Of a stretch of 64,000 bases of DNA, positions 35,501-46,874 are shown one piece after another. The stretch covers positions 40,598,969-40,662,968 of the forward strand of contig CM038468.1 of NCBI GenBank assembly GCA_021464415.1. The letters are read 5' to 3'. The DNA comes from Lonicera japonica (Eukaryota; Streptophyta; Magnoliopsida; Dipsacales; Caprifoliaceae). The translations under genes were made by a program, and so were the position numbers. The first letter of the stretch is position 1; the number at the start of each line of letters is the position of its first letter. A model generated the notes under the pieces. The model was not told the origin of the DNA, searched no databases, and saw only the letters and a program-made list of their open reading frames with translations.

Positions 35501-36090
35501 CAGATGTGCCAAGCGAGCGGGAAATCAACCGCCTAGCGGCCCGTTCGGATGAAGAGTACTGGCTATTCGAAAAAATGGACGAGGAGAGAAGGCAAAAGGA
35601 GAGTTACCGGTCTCGCCTCATGGAAGATCATGAGGTACCCGATTGGGCCTACTCCGTAGCTGAAACTGATACTGGAAAGGGAAAAGGATTCGACTACGAG
35701 AGCGCCAACATCACTGGAAAACGCCGTAGGAAGGAAGTGGTTTACGCCGATACGCTCAGTGAGCTCCAATTCATGAAGGCGGTTGAAAATGGAGACGATT
35801 TGTTTAAGCATTCAGTTAAGAGAAAAAGGAGAGAATCGGTTTCTCTTGGGGGCAATGAGTTTCCTAGTAATAGTAGTGTGATTGTGGAACTGAAGAGTGA
35901 AATCGTGTCTCCAGCAGCTAGTGAACCAATGAGCGAAAATGCGTCTGGTTTGAGCCTGAAAAGGCCGAGGTCCGAAGCGGCTAGTTCGCCAGAGGACGAA
36001 TATCAAGGCGGCGATGAGGGTGATATAATGAAAGGGCATGTACTGACGTGGAAGCCACATAAGAAGAAGAGATCGAGGTTAGTGTCGTAA
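17562..36090 (+). CDS. CHR12/CHR23: SNF2-family chromatin-remodelling ATPase, CHR12/CHR23 (MINUSCULE) type
   Basis: A nuclear ATP-dependent remodeller of the SWI/SNF class; Arabidopsis relatives control meristem activity and growth arrest. Twelve coding exons join in frame: 17562-17810, 18590-18746, 19916-19980, 22642-22830, 25311-25460, 27180-27578, 28118-28377, 28562-28780, 31152-31359, 31457-31610, 32959-33561, 35441-36090. They give 1100 residues, close to Arabidopsis CHR12 (about 1100). An HSA-like segment ([15 protein letters not shown], from residue 271) precedes the ATPase core. Walker A DEMGLGKT is at 441-448, DEGH at 544-547, and helicase motif VI ([11 protein letters not shown]) at about 830-840. 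The C-terminus is basic and acidic low complexity, ending in a KKKRSR cluster. Exon 5 ends at a GC donor. Introns 2, 3, 4, 5, 8, 10 and 11 carry transposable elements, yet the reading frame is intact. Start codon ATG at 17562 fits the family N-terminus. Confidence 0.95.
18327..18480 (-). mobile_element. tRNA-derived SINE in SNF2 intron 1
   Basis: On the - strand there is a box A-like TAGCCCAGCTG (18455-18465), then a box B-like GGTTCGCCCCCC (18400-18411), then a poly-A end (the T run at 18329-18339 on +). This order and spacing fits a Pol III-promoted SINE. The target duplication is unclear. Confidence 0.6.
19495..19562. mobile_element. MITE end in SNF2 intron 2
   Basis: Contains an internal small palindrome (GGGATAGGATAACTTTATCC TATCCC) and the terminus CACCCTCTTATCTGGTGTGT CAAACGCAGCC, the inverted counterpart of the fragment at 14306. 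The left end was not found. Confidence 0.4.
20125..20242. mobile_element. Truncated Stowaway-like MITE
   Basis: TACTCCATGTTTGTCTTTT, AATCAATGGTTAAAAA and GAGATTTGGTACATTGATTG match, in the same order, the left and middle of the Stowaway copies at 30510-30708 and 31680-31881. The right end is missing, where the next element begins. Confidence 0.5.
20243..21660. mobile_element. Non-autonomous element with ~80-bp inverted repeats in SNF2 intron 3
   Basis: The left end (TTGGATCTTACTATTG... TTTTCAGTTTTCTGGGTACT TTGGTACCCATT) is mirrored by the right end (AATGGGTACCAAAGTACCCA AAAAACTGAAAA... CCAAGATCCAA). No transposase was recognised between them. The arms suggest a Mutator-like MITE. No exact target duplication was found. 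Right-flank text also resembles the left flank further out, so the outer edge is uncertain. Confidence 0.6.
21767..22221 (-). mobile_element. 5'-truncated LINE with RVT zinc-binding remnant
   Basis: On the - strand from 22212 a 75-residue open frame ([20 protein letters not shown] onward) matches the C-terminal zinc-binding region found after reverse transcriptase in plant LINE elements. The fragment is flanked by 14-bp direct repeats with one mismatch: TTATTCTGTTTCAT (21753-21766) and TTATTCAGTTTCAT (22222-22235). This is what target-primed insertion leaves. It sits in SNF2 intron 3. Confidence 0.75.
22642..22830 (+). other. SNF2 gene exon 4
   Basis: Given separately as an anchor: 63 codons ([20 protein letters not shown] start) flanked by a TTGCTGCCAG acceptor and a GTAATA donor. 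It is highly conserved in this subfamily and confirms that the gene runs across the transposon-rich introns on both sides. Confidence 0.9.
22870..23284. mobile_element. MITE in SNF2 intron 4
   Basis: The terminal repeats GGTCGTGTTCTTTTTACATG and (complement) GAAAAAAAGAACACAACCC bracket an AT-rich non-coding body that also contains a short (GA)n tract. The type is probably hAT-like. Confidence 0.65.
23530..24702 (-). mobile_element. hAT transposon relic with a BED zinc-finger N-terminus
   Basis: The element is bounded by CTATGAAGCATGGACGC and the inverted CTATGATGCACGGACAC, and by identical 8-bp duplications TTTGGTAC (23522-23529 and 24703-24710), the hAT signature. On the - strand, 23988-23713 encodes 91 residues with the BED-finger pattern ([20 protein letters not shown]...), the N-terminus of a hAT transposase. 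The frame then stops and no catalytic core or dimerisation region follows. It is an internally deleted copy in SNF2 intron 4. Confidence 0.85.
26187..26500 (-). mobile_element. Intact TRIM retroelement (314 bp)
   Basis: Two 74-bp LTRs (26187-26260 and 26427-26500) start TG and end CA, and differ at only a few positions. On the - strand the 5' LTR is followed immediately by TGGTATCAGAGC, the initiator-Met tRNA primer site. A purine tract (GTGAGGGGGAG) precedes the 3' LTR. Identical target duplications AAGAA flank it (26182-26186 and 26501-26505). There is no coding capacity, so mobilisation must have used proteins from elsewhere. It sits in SNF2 intron 5. Confidence 0.93.
26535..26697 (+). mobile_element. 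tRNA-derived SINE in SNF2 intron 5
   Basis: Box A-like GGCTAGCTTGGATGG (about 26545-26558) is followed by box B-like GGTTCAAGTCTC (26584-26595), then a G/T-rich body and an A-rich end (CAAAAAATAAAA). It lies only about 35 bp from the TRIM element. Confidence 0.6.
28970..30188. mobile_element. TIR DNA element (1219 bp) in SNF2 intron 8
   Basis: The ends AGGGCTTTTTGACTTACCCC and (complement of the right end) AGGGCTTTTTCGAATTACCC form inverted repeats. TTTATTT flanks both sides (28963-28969 and 30189-30195), giving a 7- or 8-bp target duplication. The right part carries GGGGGTTATCTCTAATTTTG, shared with the fold-back element at 10661. It contains an older TRIM fragment and no transposase. Confidence 0.8.
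29051..29099 (+). mobile_element. TRIM LTR end plus primer site (fragment)
   Basis: CTTAAGCTTTTGGCAAAGAT, GGTTCCTAACA and then TGGTATTAGAGC match the 3' part of the TRIM LTR and its primer site, in + orientation, inside the larger TIR element. The rest of this copy is not visible. Confidence 0.6.
30510..30708. mobile_element. Stowaway MITE in SNF2 intron 8
   Basis: The ends CTCTCCCTAATTAAGAGTCC and (complement) CTCCCTCGGTCCCAATTTAA follow the Stowaway consensus CTCCCTCCGTCCC. TA flanks both ends, as expected for Tc1/mariner-type insertion. Confidence 0.85.
31680..31881. mobile_element. Stowaway-like MITE in SNF2 intron 10
   Basis: It begins CTCACTCCATCCCAAATTTA, has the same internal motifs as the copy at 30510 (CAATTGTTAAAAACAAAAC, GAGATTTGGTGCATTGATTA), and ends in a degraded CTTGGGGGAAG with flanking TA. 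Confidence 0.7.
33785..34379. mobile_element. hAT-like MITE (595 bp) in SNF2 intron 11
   Basis: The ends CAGAGTTTTAAAAGGCTTTC and (complement) CAATGTTTTAAAAGGCGAGG form inverted repeats. Identical 8-bp duplications GTACCAAC flank it (33777-33784 and 34380-34387), as in hAT elements. The interior is rich in GCGCATT/GCCTT motifs with no coding. Confidence 0.88.
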
Positions 36091-38144
36091 TTTCATCTAG
36101 CACCGGCAATCTGTACATAAACTTTGAACTGTATCATTAGCTGTGTCTAAATATGGTGAATCCATGGCCTAAATATCTACCTTAAACTAGTCTGTATTCT
36201 ATATATACTTAGAAGGTGTAAACATGTTTTTCAGCTTATGAAACCTTTTACAATTAACCAATTTAGTTTGAATATCGTATTCTTTGTAATGGTGTGTGGG
36301 GTTGCTGTGTTTATCTTTAACTGAGACTAGCCAATATGCCCCTGGCGCTTCTTTTTCGATCTTTTGTGCTTTCTTAAAATCATAATAATTTCAAATGTAA
36401 AATGTTAAAATCTCAGTTTTAGTGAAGGAGTTGTCACGATGCGATTTGAATTCTTAGGAACTTTGTACGTAAATTTACTAATTTAGATTTTTTGAAAATC
36501 ACAGAAACTCGAACCAAACATGTGTTCACATTGGTTGAGCAACATGGATGGATGTCTATTGTTTCACCGTCCCAAGGCTCCTGAGGAGATGCCTGTTTGA
36601 TTTCTATTTTCTTTTTATTTTAGTTCTTATGGAAAGCAAGCATGCTAACTAAGGTTCTATTTGATAAAAATGAAAATAATTGAAAAGACTCGAGTTTTTC
36701 TGAGTAGTTGGAACAAAGAGTGACTGTATGAGTGATTTAGCGAGCCATTTTCTATTACTTCTCTTTTTTTTCTTGAATATTTTTTGGATAGTTCCATCCA
36801 AAGAATTTAATTCGATGAAAAAACGTAAAGTAATGAAACATCTCACTAAATTACTATTTTTTCCGGCTTATAAAATTTAATACTGTTTTAATCATTTCTT
36901 AACTTTTATATCAAACTCATCTTGTATAATTGTATGTACGAAAATTGTGGCCGTATGACAGTCGACTCATAAATGTTAAAGTTAATGAGTAACGCAAGTT
37001 CCTGGCACGAAGGAATTTCTCGTAGGGGTGGGCAGGATTCTGTCTAAACCGAGTGATTCAATATAATGTTTATGGATTGATTGATTGTATTGCATTGCAT
37101 TGGATCCAATTTTCATAAACCGGAAAATATTGGATTGATTTTGGTTTTAGGGACTGTGTAAACCGATGCAAACCGGATCAAATTGGTATGCATGTGTTTT
37201 TTAAGTGCCGCATGTCTTTGTGATATTGGTGGTTATGAAAGTCTATTTATCATGCTACTCTTTGTTTGAGATTTAACTACAACTTATTCAATTTGTCAAT
37301 TTGGCATATTTTTTCAAATTTTTTTTTTAAAATTTTTCGATAGGTATATTGTCAATTTACATATTGGCTCCCTTCTTTTTTCTTCTTATTTAATTGGATC
37401 ATGTTGAAGTTGATCAAATCCAACATTTAATTAGATTGAATTGGTAGGACGTGTTGGATCATATTGGATGTGTATTTTAAAATTGACATCGGATTGAATT
37501 AGATGCAGATGGTTTAAAAACCACTGGATTAGATTGGTGTCCACCCCTACTTTCTCGAATCTTGTATTTTAAGATTCATTATTTAATTTTATCAAAAAAT
37601 CTAGGTACTTGATGAAGATTTCTAAAACGCTCAAAATTGTATCTTTTATAAAAAAAAAATAAAAAAAAATGGCATATATGTTAACATGTGCCCTAAGGGC
37701 AGATGTTAATAGGGCGAGATTCATGTTATATCGATATAAGATTAAGTAGTTTCACACGTACTCATAACTTTTTCTCAAAGTAATAATTTGTAATTCTACA
37801 ATTGGATTATATATTTTTGTTATATTTATCAAACATGTAAAGTTTTAAATCAGTCAGATATTTGCACCACTTAATTTGTTTAGTTTTACTTCAATCTTAT
37901 AAAACTCAAAATTTAATATATGACATGATAATTATAAGGGACTGTAACTTTAATTAATTAATTTTTATACGCATCTTTAATAAATAATAATGATCTAATA
38001 TAATAGATATTTTATTAATTGTCATGTTTAGAAAAATTATTGACGAGGGTAAAACAATCGAGGAACTCTTCTTCCTTTTGTAGCCCCCCGTCCCGAGTTG
38101 GCTTAAGCCATGCCTTTACTAAACAAGGTCCATCTGATCGAAAT
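36091..38144. other. 3' flank of the SNF2 gene
   Basis: The first ~430 bp is 3' untranslated and downstream sequence that reappears at 53690-54140 after the pseudogene. A MITE lies at 37023-37549. No other gene was recognised up to the start of the tandem array. Confidence 0.6.
37023..37549. mobile_element. hAT-like MITE (527 bp)
   Basis: The ends TAGGGGTGGGCA and TGTCCACCCCTA are near-perfect inverted repeats. The flanks ATTTCTCG (37015-37022) and CTTTCTCG (37550-37557) match at seven of eight bases, a hAT-size duplication. The body repeats GGATTGATT/GGATCCAAT-type motifs and does not code. Confidence 0.8.
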
Positions 38145-38311
38145 AGCCTCAATCTCGTTTGAGGTAATTGACCTCAAATCCTGCCCCAATAGGTTCATGA
38201 GTGCTTGAATCAAAGGAATAAAAGATGGAGTATATGAAGAGACGATTCTATTTTACGCCCAGTGTTAGTTGAACATTTTTCATTTTAAGCTTTCAGTTGA
38301 TCTGGGTCGTA

Positions 38312-38510
38312 GTTTGGAAATTAAAATTATTCATCAAGTGGCACAACTGCATTATGATTGGTTGTCCCTATTGGTCTAGATTGAGACTTGTCAAAATTTA
38401 TTTTGGAAATTAAAATTATTCATCAAGTGGCACAACTGCATTATGAGTAGTTGTCCCTATTGGTCCAGATTGAGACTTGTGGAAATTTATTTTGGAAACT
38501 AAAATTTCTT
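38312..38510. repeat. 89-bp minisatellite cluster, array unit 1a
   Basis: About two copies of the 89-bp unit (ATTGGTCCAGATTGAGACTT ... TTCATCAAGTGGCACAACTG ...). Confidence 0.85.
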
Positions 38511-39116
38511 CACAAATTAAATGGCGTGTTTTTGTATCTAAATGTGGTGAAATTAACAATTGCTATATAAATATACATATACATATGAAAAAAAAATGTT
38601 GCTCTTTTAGGAGGTAGGAATATGATTAGGAGATTATGCAAAATAAACTTAAGGAAAACTTGAAGGAAATAAATAATTAGTAACACTTTTTTATACTATA
38701 TTACCACACTCATACACATTTAACTCTAATAAAATAATAATTAACAAAAGATTATTAGTAGTGTATTACGTGGTAACAATTGCAATACAAAAGTCTCAAC
38801 CTCTTTCATGAGACTATCTACTTATCTTATAGTCTCGTCATTCTCTTTAACTTCAAACATGTCAATGTCTTGAATTTTGACAAATTTGCTCTCTCCAATC
38901 CGCCTGTGTTAGCTCCTTCGCAACCTGGAATTCGGCTAATTATATACATGTCAATCAATGATTCTGCTTTGGGGGCAATGCTAGCATAACACTTAATGAA
39001 ATCAAAGACAGAAAGCACCATTTATTATCACAACAAAAATTATTTCCTGGAGAACAGAAATATACGATATTGGAAAAGTCATGTGTATCCCTGGTATGTG
39101 CATCTTAGAAATTGAT

Positions 39117-39350
39117 TGGTTGTCCCTATTGGTCCAGATTAAGACTTGTCAAAATTTATTTTGAAAATTAAAGTTATTCATCAAGTGGCACAACTGCATT
39201 ATGATTGGCTGTCCCTATTGGTCCAGATTGAGACTTGTGAAAATATATTTTGGAAATTAAAATTATTCATCAAGTGGCACAATTGCATTATGAGTAGTTG
39301 TCCCTATTGGTCAAGATTGAGACTTGTGGAAATTTATTTTGGAAACTAAA
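39117..39350. repeat. 89-bp minisatellite cluster, array unit 1b
   Basis: About 2.6 copies of the 89-bp unit, opening the second internal block of array unit 1. Confidence 0.85.
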
Positions 39351-40403
39351 ATTTCTTCACAAATTAAATGACGTGTTTTTGTATCTAAATGTGGTGAAAT
39401 TAACAATTACTATATAAATATACATATACATATGAAAAAAAAATGTTGCTCTTTTAGGAGGTAGGAATATGATTAGGAGATTATGCAAAATAAACTTAAG
39501 GAAAACTTGAAGGGAATAAATAATTAATAACACTTTTTTATACTATATAACCATACTCATATACATTTAACTCTAATAAAAATAATAATTAACAAAAGAT
39601 TATTAGTAGTTTTTTACCCGGTAACAATTGCAATGCCAAAGCCTCAACCTTTTTCATGAGATTATCTACTTGTCTTATAGTCTCGTCATTCTCCTTAACT
39701 TCAAACATGTCATGTCTTGGATTTTGACAAATTTGCTCTCTCCAATCCGCCCGTGTTAGCTCCTCCGCAACCTGGAATTCGGCTAATTATATACATGTCA
39801 ATCAATCATTCTGCTTCAGGGAGTAGTGCTAGCATAACGCTTAATGAAATCAAAGACAGAAAGCACCATTTATTATCACAACAAAAATTATTTCCTGGAG
39901 AACAGAAATATACGATATTGGAAAAGTCATGTGTATCCCTGGTATGTGCATCTTAGAAATTGAGACACTACATGGCATTCCTGGTGATACTTATTTCCCG
40001 CATGGATCTGCTACGATATTTGTTTGAAAAGCCCGTACTAACAAATCAAATGGCTAAGTGGGCATTATTCCTATTGTTTTTTGATATTTTATACATGACC
40101 CAAAAGGCTGTCAAGTATCACACAAGGCGCCAAGATTTGATTTACTCCTCCTCCGTCTTCATGTCCTCATTGAACTCTCAATATCATCGTTTGTATTAAT
40201 ATATATATATATATATACAATAAATAAAGCACAAATTCTTATACAAAGAGGGATATGGAGGGAGCAACAATTATGTATAGTATATACCAATTATAAAAAG
40301 TGGAATGGATATTGAGGGTTTTGTATTTTTATCCATTGGTTAAGAATATTTATTTTATTATAAGTAAAAATATTTATTGGGTGGTTAAGAGTATTTATTA
40401 TTT

Positions 40404-41015
40404 AGAGCGCATTTGGCTCAAAATCAAAATTTGACATTTAGTTTAAATTATAACATTTCAAAATTTATGGAGAGGGTTATTTATTCCAAATCCAAGCTGG
40501 AGAATTTCAAAGAAATTGTTTTTGGATCATTTCATAATAACAAAATAATAATAATTAACTAATTATAAAAATTATAATTATAATTATTGTTATTGTTATT
40601 AGTATTATTATTATTAAAGTTATTCCCACCGAGCCCACAACATATAAATGATACACAAAATAAAAATGCTAATAATTGATATAACAAGACGTTCTCTAGC
40701 TTTAAATTAATTGTCCAATACAAAGAATTAGCTTTTGTAATTTTTTTAAAAGTATAATAAATGAGTTGTGTCACTAACGATTTAGCAAATTTTTTTTACT
40801 ATTATATATAGTACACACTTTATGCTAAAAATAAATACAGTGTATTAGCGAAATATAGTTTTTAGTTAAAAAAAATTGAATTTATAAATAAAATTCTAAA
40901 TATTGGTTAACCAAACATAGTATTTAAAATTCTTGTAATTTAAAATATGTAATTTTCAAATTCTAAATTTATGAATCTCAAAACCAATTTCAATTATGGA
41001 ATCCAAATGCACCCT
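40404..41015. mobile_element. MITE inside array unit 1
   Basis: The ends AGAGCGCATTTGG and CCAAATGCACCCT are inverted repeats. TATTTATT lies just outside both ends, a possible 8-bp duplication. The body is very AT-rich with ATT/AAT runs. Confidence 0.6.
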
Positions 41016-42356
41016 GAGAATATTTATTAAGGTGTCATTCTTACTAAATGTATGTTAGTTTTTTTTTATTTGGATTAGCTTTTAATTTAATAAAACTAAT
41101 TGTTTCGAATTTCTCTAGAGATTTGTAAAACCTTGAGTTGGACTGGATTGGTGCTCTAAAAGTAGAGTACATGTTTGCGCTTTCGTTTTTATTTTTTGAT
41201 TTTGATATTAATAATTATTCTTTAATTACTTTGCCATTATGTTTTTTGTGCACCATACAAAGGTTAGATTATGACGTTGGGTGATTTAATTTTATGATGT
41301 TGGGTGATTTAATTTAACCAAAAGTGTTTTACACTTTTACGCGTACACAAAAATATCCCGCCACATCTAATTAGACAATAACTTGTACTCTTTGATTAAT
41401 GATACAAGCGTTTCGGTTTTGTAGATAAAATACTATAACTCGGAAAAAAAGACAAATCCCCAATAAAACCAATCAAATTCTAACTTATGGTATTGAAACT
41501 ATAAATTACCAATTTTGGCCACCCCCAAACCCCCTCGGGAATTTTTCACCAAATGTATTTACAAATTTAAGTGAGTTTCAACCGAGGAATAACAAAAAAA
41601 ACTTGGTATATTTAAAAAGAGACAGTGTTTAAAATTATACAGTAATATATTGCTAACATTGATGATTATATTACTAACATTGATGACAAATTAGATCACC
41701 ATTGACCGAATTGAATGTCATCAATGAGAAGATGCTAAATCAATGTCTAAATTTAGAGTGTCCCTATACAAGTACCAAAATCAAGAATGTTAAAATTACA
41801 ATAATATTTTAAATATAAAATCGAAATGGCTGTATAAATTAATCTATTTGGTCTTTCCACCGGATTAGTCTATTTGTATCCTTTTGTCCTCGATTTTATA
41901 AATTTATTTATTCCGAGTGTAGTTTTTGTAATATTTATTTTACTAGGAATACCATTCTCGTTCAAAATAGAAATCTAATTTTTATTTAGTTTTTTTTCCC
42001 TTTTTTGAGAAACAGGAAGCGAAGGAAAAGCACAAAGAGAGCGAAGCCACTAAAACACAATCAAACAGATGGATTACCAAAAGAATTCCGAACATGATGA
42101 TGGGATTGAACAGCCTCAATCTCGTTGGAGGTAATTGACCTCAAATCCTGCCCTTGAAACAGAGACACTCTAGATTATTCATTGGTATGATCAGAGGCAG
42201 GTTCATTCTACACATTGATTGAATTTCCTTTTCCCTTGCTCCATCTCTCAGAATCAAAGGAGTAAAAGATGGAGCATACGGAGAGATGATCCTATTTTAC
42301 GCCCGGTGTTAGTTGAACATTTCCCATTTTAAGTTGTCAGTTGATTTGGGCTTCAG

Positions 42357-42820
42357 TTTGGAAATTAAAATTATTCATCAAGTGGCACAACTCCATTATT
42401 ATTGGTTGTCCCTATTGGTCCAGATTAAGACTTGTGGAAATTTATTTTGGAAATTAAAATTATTCATCAAGTGGCACAACTGCAATATGATTGGCTGTCT
42501 TTATTGGTCCAGATTGAGACTTGTGAAAATATATTTTGGAAATTAAAATTATTCATCAAGTGGCACAACTGCATTATGATTGGCTGTCCTTATTGGTCCA
42601 GATTGAGACTTGTGAAAATTTATTTTGGAAATTAAAATTATTCATCAAGTGGCACAACTACATCATTATTGGTTGTCTCTATTGGTCCAATTGAGACTTG
42701 TGAAAATTTATTTTGGAAATTAAAATTATTCATCAAGTGGCACAACTGCATTATGAGTAGTTGTCCCTATTGGTCAAGATTGAGACTTGTGGAAATTTAT
42801 TTTGGAAACTAAAATTTCTG
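42357..42820. repeat. 89-bp minisatellite cluster, array unit 2
   Basis: About five tandem copies of the 89-bp unit, with few substitutions between neighbours. Confidence 0.88.
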
Positions 42821-43305
42821 CAAAAATTAAGTGGCGTGTTTTTGTATCTAAATGTGGTGAAATTAACAATTGCTATATAAATATACATATACATATGAAA
42901 AAAAAATGTTGCTCTGTTAGGAGGTAGGAATATGATTAGGAGATTATGCAAAATAAACTTAAGGAAAACTTGAAGGAAATAAATAATTAGTAACACTTTT
43001 TTATACCATATTACCACACTCATACACATTTAACTCTAATAAAATAATAATTAACAAAAGATTATTAGTAGTGTATTACGTGGTAACAATTGCAATACAA
43101 AAGTCTCAACCTCTTTCATGAGACTATCTACTTATCTTATAGTCTCGTCATTCTCTTTAACTTCAAACATGTCAATGTCTTGAATTTTGACAAATTTGCT
43201 CTCTCCAATCCGCCTGTGTTAGCTCCTTCGCAACCTGGAATTCGGCTAATTATATACATGTCAATCAATGATTCTGCTTTGGGGGGCAATGCTAGCATAA
43301 CACCA

Positions 43306-43882
43306 ATTATAGAATTTAGTTTAAATTATAACATTTCAAAATTTATGGAGAGGGATATTTATTCCAAATCCAAAGCTGGAGAATTTCAAAGAAATTGTTT
43401 TTGGATAATTTCATAATAACAAAATAATAATAATAATAATTAACTAATTATAACAATTATAATTATTGTTATTAGTATTAGTATTGTTATTATTAAAGTT
43501 ATTCCCACCAAGCCTACAACATATAAATGATACACAAAATAAAAATGCTAATAATTGATATAACAAGACGTTCTCTAGCTTTAAATTAATTGTCAAATAC
43601 AAAGAATTAGCTTTTGTAATTTTTTTAAAAAATATAATAAATGAGTTGTGTCATTAACGATTTAGCAATTTTTTTTTTACTATTATTTATAGTACATACT
43701 TTATGCTAAAAATAAATATATAGTTTTTAGTTAAAAAAAAATTGGATTTATAAATCAAATTCTAAATATTGGTTAACCAAACATAGTATTTAAAATTATT
43801 GTAATTTAAAATATGTAATTTTCAAATTCTAAATTTATGAATCTCAAAACCAATTTCAATTATGGAATCCAAATGCACCCTA
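43306..43882. mobile_element. Left-truncated MITE inside array unit 2
   Basis: Same body and right end (CCAAATGCACCCTAAG) as the MITE in unit 1. The left terminus AGAGCGCATTTGG has been lost at a deletion junction. Confidence 0.6.
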
Positions 43883-45261
43883 AGAATATTTATTACGGTT
43901 TCATTCTTTGTAAATTTATGCTAGTTTTTTTATTTGGATTAGCATTTAATTTAATAAACCTAATTGTTTCGAATTTCTCTAGAAATTTGTAACACCTTGA
44001 GTTGTACTGGATTGGTGCTCTAAGAGTAGAGTACATGTTTGCGCTTTCGTTTTTATTTTTTGATTTTGATATTAATAATTATTCTTTAATTACTTTGCCA
44101 TTATGTTTTTTGTGCACCATACAAAGGTTAGATTATGATGTTGCGTGATTTGTTTTTATGATGTTGGGTGATTTAATTTAACCAAAAGTGTTTTACACTT
44201 TTACGCGTAGACAAAAGTATCCCGTCACATCTAATTAGACAATAACTCGTACTCTTTGATTAACGATACAAGTGTCTCGGTTTTGTAGATAAAATATTAT
44301 AACTCGAAAAAAAAGACAAATCCCCAATAAAACCAATCAAATACTAACTTATGGTATTGAGGTTATAAATTACAAATTTTGGCCACCCCCAAACCCCCTC
44401 GGAAATTTTTCACCTAATGTATTTACAAATTTAAGTGAGTTTCAACCAAGGAATAACAATTTTTTTTTGGCATATTTAAAAAGAGACAATGTTTAAAATT
44501 ATACAGTAATATATTGCTAACAATTACTAACATTGATGACTATATTACTAACATTGATGACAAATTAGATCACCATTGACCGAATTGAATGTCATCAATA
44601 AGAAGATGCTAAATCAATGTCTAAATTTAGAGTGTCCCTATATAAGTACCAAAATTAACAATGTTAAAAATATGGTGTTAAAATTACAATAATATTTTAA
44701 ATATAAAATCGAAATGGCTGTACAAATTAATCTATTTGGTCTTTGCTCCAGATTAATCTATCTGGATCCTTTTGTCCTCGACTTTATAAATTAATTTATT
44801 CCGAGTGTAGGTTTTTTAATATTTATTTTACTAGGACTACCATTCTCGTCCCAAATAGAAATCTAATTTTTATTTAGTTTTTTTTTTTTCCTTTTTTGAG
44901 AAACAAGAAGCGAAGGAAAAGCACAAAAAGAGCGAAGCCACTAAAACACAATCAAACAGATGTATTACCAAAGGAATTCCAAACATGATGATGATGATGA
45001 TGATGGGATTGAACAGCCTCAATCTCGTTAGAGGTAATTGACCTCAAATCCTGCCCCAACAGGTTCCTGAGTGCTTGAAACAGAGACACTCTAGAGGCTG
45101 GTTCATTCTACACAATGATTGAATTTCCATTTCCCATGCTCCATCTCTCAGAATCAAAGGAATAAAAGATGGAGTATATGGAGAGATGATCCTATTTTAC
45201 GCCCGGTGTTAGTTGAACATTCCCCATTGTAAGTTTTTTCCGTTGATTTGGGCTTCAGTTT

Positions 45262-45540
45262 GAAAATTAAAATTATTCATCAAGTGGCACAACTACATTA
45301 TTATTGGTTGTCCCTATTGGTCCAGATTAAGACTTGTGGAAATTTATTTTGGAAATTAAAATTGTTCATCAAGTGGCACAACTGCATTATGATTAGCTGT
45401 CCTTATTGGTCCAGATTGAGACTTGTGAAAATATATTTTGGAAATTAAAATTATTCATCAAGTGGCATAACTGCATTATGATTGGCTGTCCTTATTGGTC
45501 AAGATTGAGACTTGTGGAAATTTATTTTAGAAACTAAAAT
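45262..45540. repeat. 89-bp minisatellite cluster, array unit 3
   Basis: About three copies of the 89-bp unit. Confidence 0.85.
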
Positions 45541-45991
45541 TTCTTCACAAATTAAATGGTGTGTTTTTGTATCTAAACATGGTGAAATTAACAATTGCTA
45601 TATAAATATACATATACATATGAAAAAAAAAAATGTTGCACATTTAGGAGGTAGGAATATCATTAGGAGATTATGCAAAATAGACTTAAGGAAAACTTGA
45701 AGGAAATAAATAATTAATAACACTTTTTTATACTATATAACCATACTCATATACATTTAACTCTTAATAAAATAATAATTAACAAAAAATTATTAGTAGT
45801 GTATTACGTGGTAACAATTGCAATACCAAAGCCCGTACTAACAAATCAAATGGCTAAGTGGGTATTCCTATTGTTTTTTGATATTTTATACATATGACCC
45901 AAAAGACTGTCAAGTATCACACAAGTGCCAAGATTTGATTTACCCCTCCTCCATCTTCATGTCCTCATTGAACTCTCGATATCATCGTTTG

Positions 45992-46028
<37 letters not shown>

Positions 46029-46207
46029 AGTAAAGCACAAATTTTTATACAAAGGGACATGGAGGGAGCAACAATTATGTATAGTATACACCAATTATAG
46101 AAAGTGGAATGGATATTGAGGGTTTAATATTTTTATCCATTGGTTAAGAATATTTATTTTATTATAAGTAAAAATATATACTGGGTGGTTAAGAGTATTT
46201 ATTCTTT

Positions 46208-46348
46208 AGAGTGCATTTGGCTCAAAATCAAAATTTGACATTTAGTTTAAATTATAACATTTCAAAATTTATGGAGAGGGTTATTTATTCCAAATCCAAA
46301 GCTGGAGAATTTCAAAGAAATTGGTTTTGGATCATTTCATAATAACAA

Positions 46349-46384
<36 letters not shown>

Positions 46385-46423
46385 TAACTAATTATAACAA
46401 TTATAATTATAATTATTGTTATT

Positions 46424-46454
<31 letters not shown>

Positions 46455-46874
46455 AAGTTATTCCCACCAACTCCACAACATATAAATGATACACAAAATA
46501 AAAATGCTAATAATTGATATAACAAGACGTTCTCTAGCTTTAAATTAATTGTCAAATACAAAGAATTAGCTTTTGTAATTTTTTTAAAAGTATGTTAATT
46601 TTTTTTAAGTATAATAAATGAGTTGTGTCATTAACGATTTAGCAAAAAAAAAATTAAGTATTATTTATAGTACATAGTTTATGCTAAAAATAAATATAGT
46701 GTATTAGGGAAATACAGTTTTTAGTTAAAAAAAAGGATTTATAAATCAAATTCTAAATATTGGTTAACCAAACATAATATTTAAAATTCTTGTAATTTTA
46801 AATATCTAATTTTCAAATTCTAAATTTATGAATCTCAAAACCAATTTCAATTATGGAATCCAAATGCACCCTAA
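46208..46874. mobile_element. MITE inside array unit 3
   Basis: The ends AGAGTGCATTTGG and CCAAATGCACCCT are perfect 12-13-bp inverted repeats with TATTTATT outside both. The body has expanded AAT and ATT runs (about 46343-46382 and 46427-46453). Confidence 0.65.

Larger units (their letters stand above)
38145..42111. repeat. Tandem array unit 1 (3967 bp)
   Basis: The unit starts AGCCTCAATCTCGTTTGAGG. It holds two 89-bp minisatellite clusters, a duplicated internal block (about 38510-39110 and 39350-39960), a MITE-bearing AT-rich segment, and a terminal SNF2 exon-6 fragment (about 42015-42111) ending GGGATTGAAC. Its left edge joins unique sequence. Confidence 0.85.
42112..45014. repeat. Tandem array unit 2 (2903 bp)
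   Basis: Same order as unit 1 but with one minisatellite cluster. A deletion removes the segment between the GGGGGGCAATGCTAGCATAA block and the MITE interior. The terminal SNF2 exon-6 fragment (about 44905-45014) carries six GAT triplets, against one in the parent gene. Confidence 0.85.
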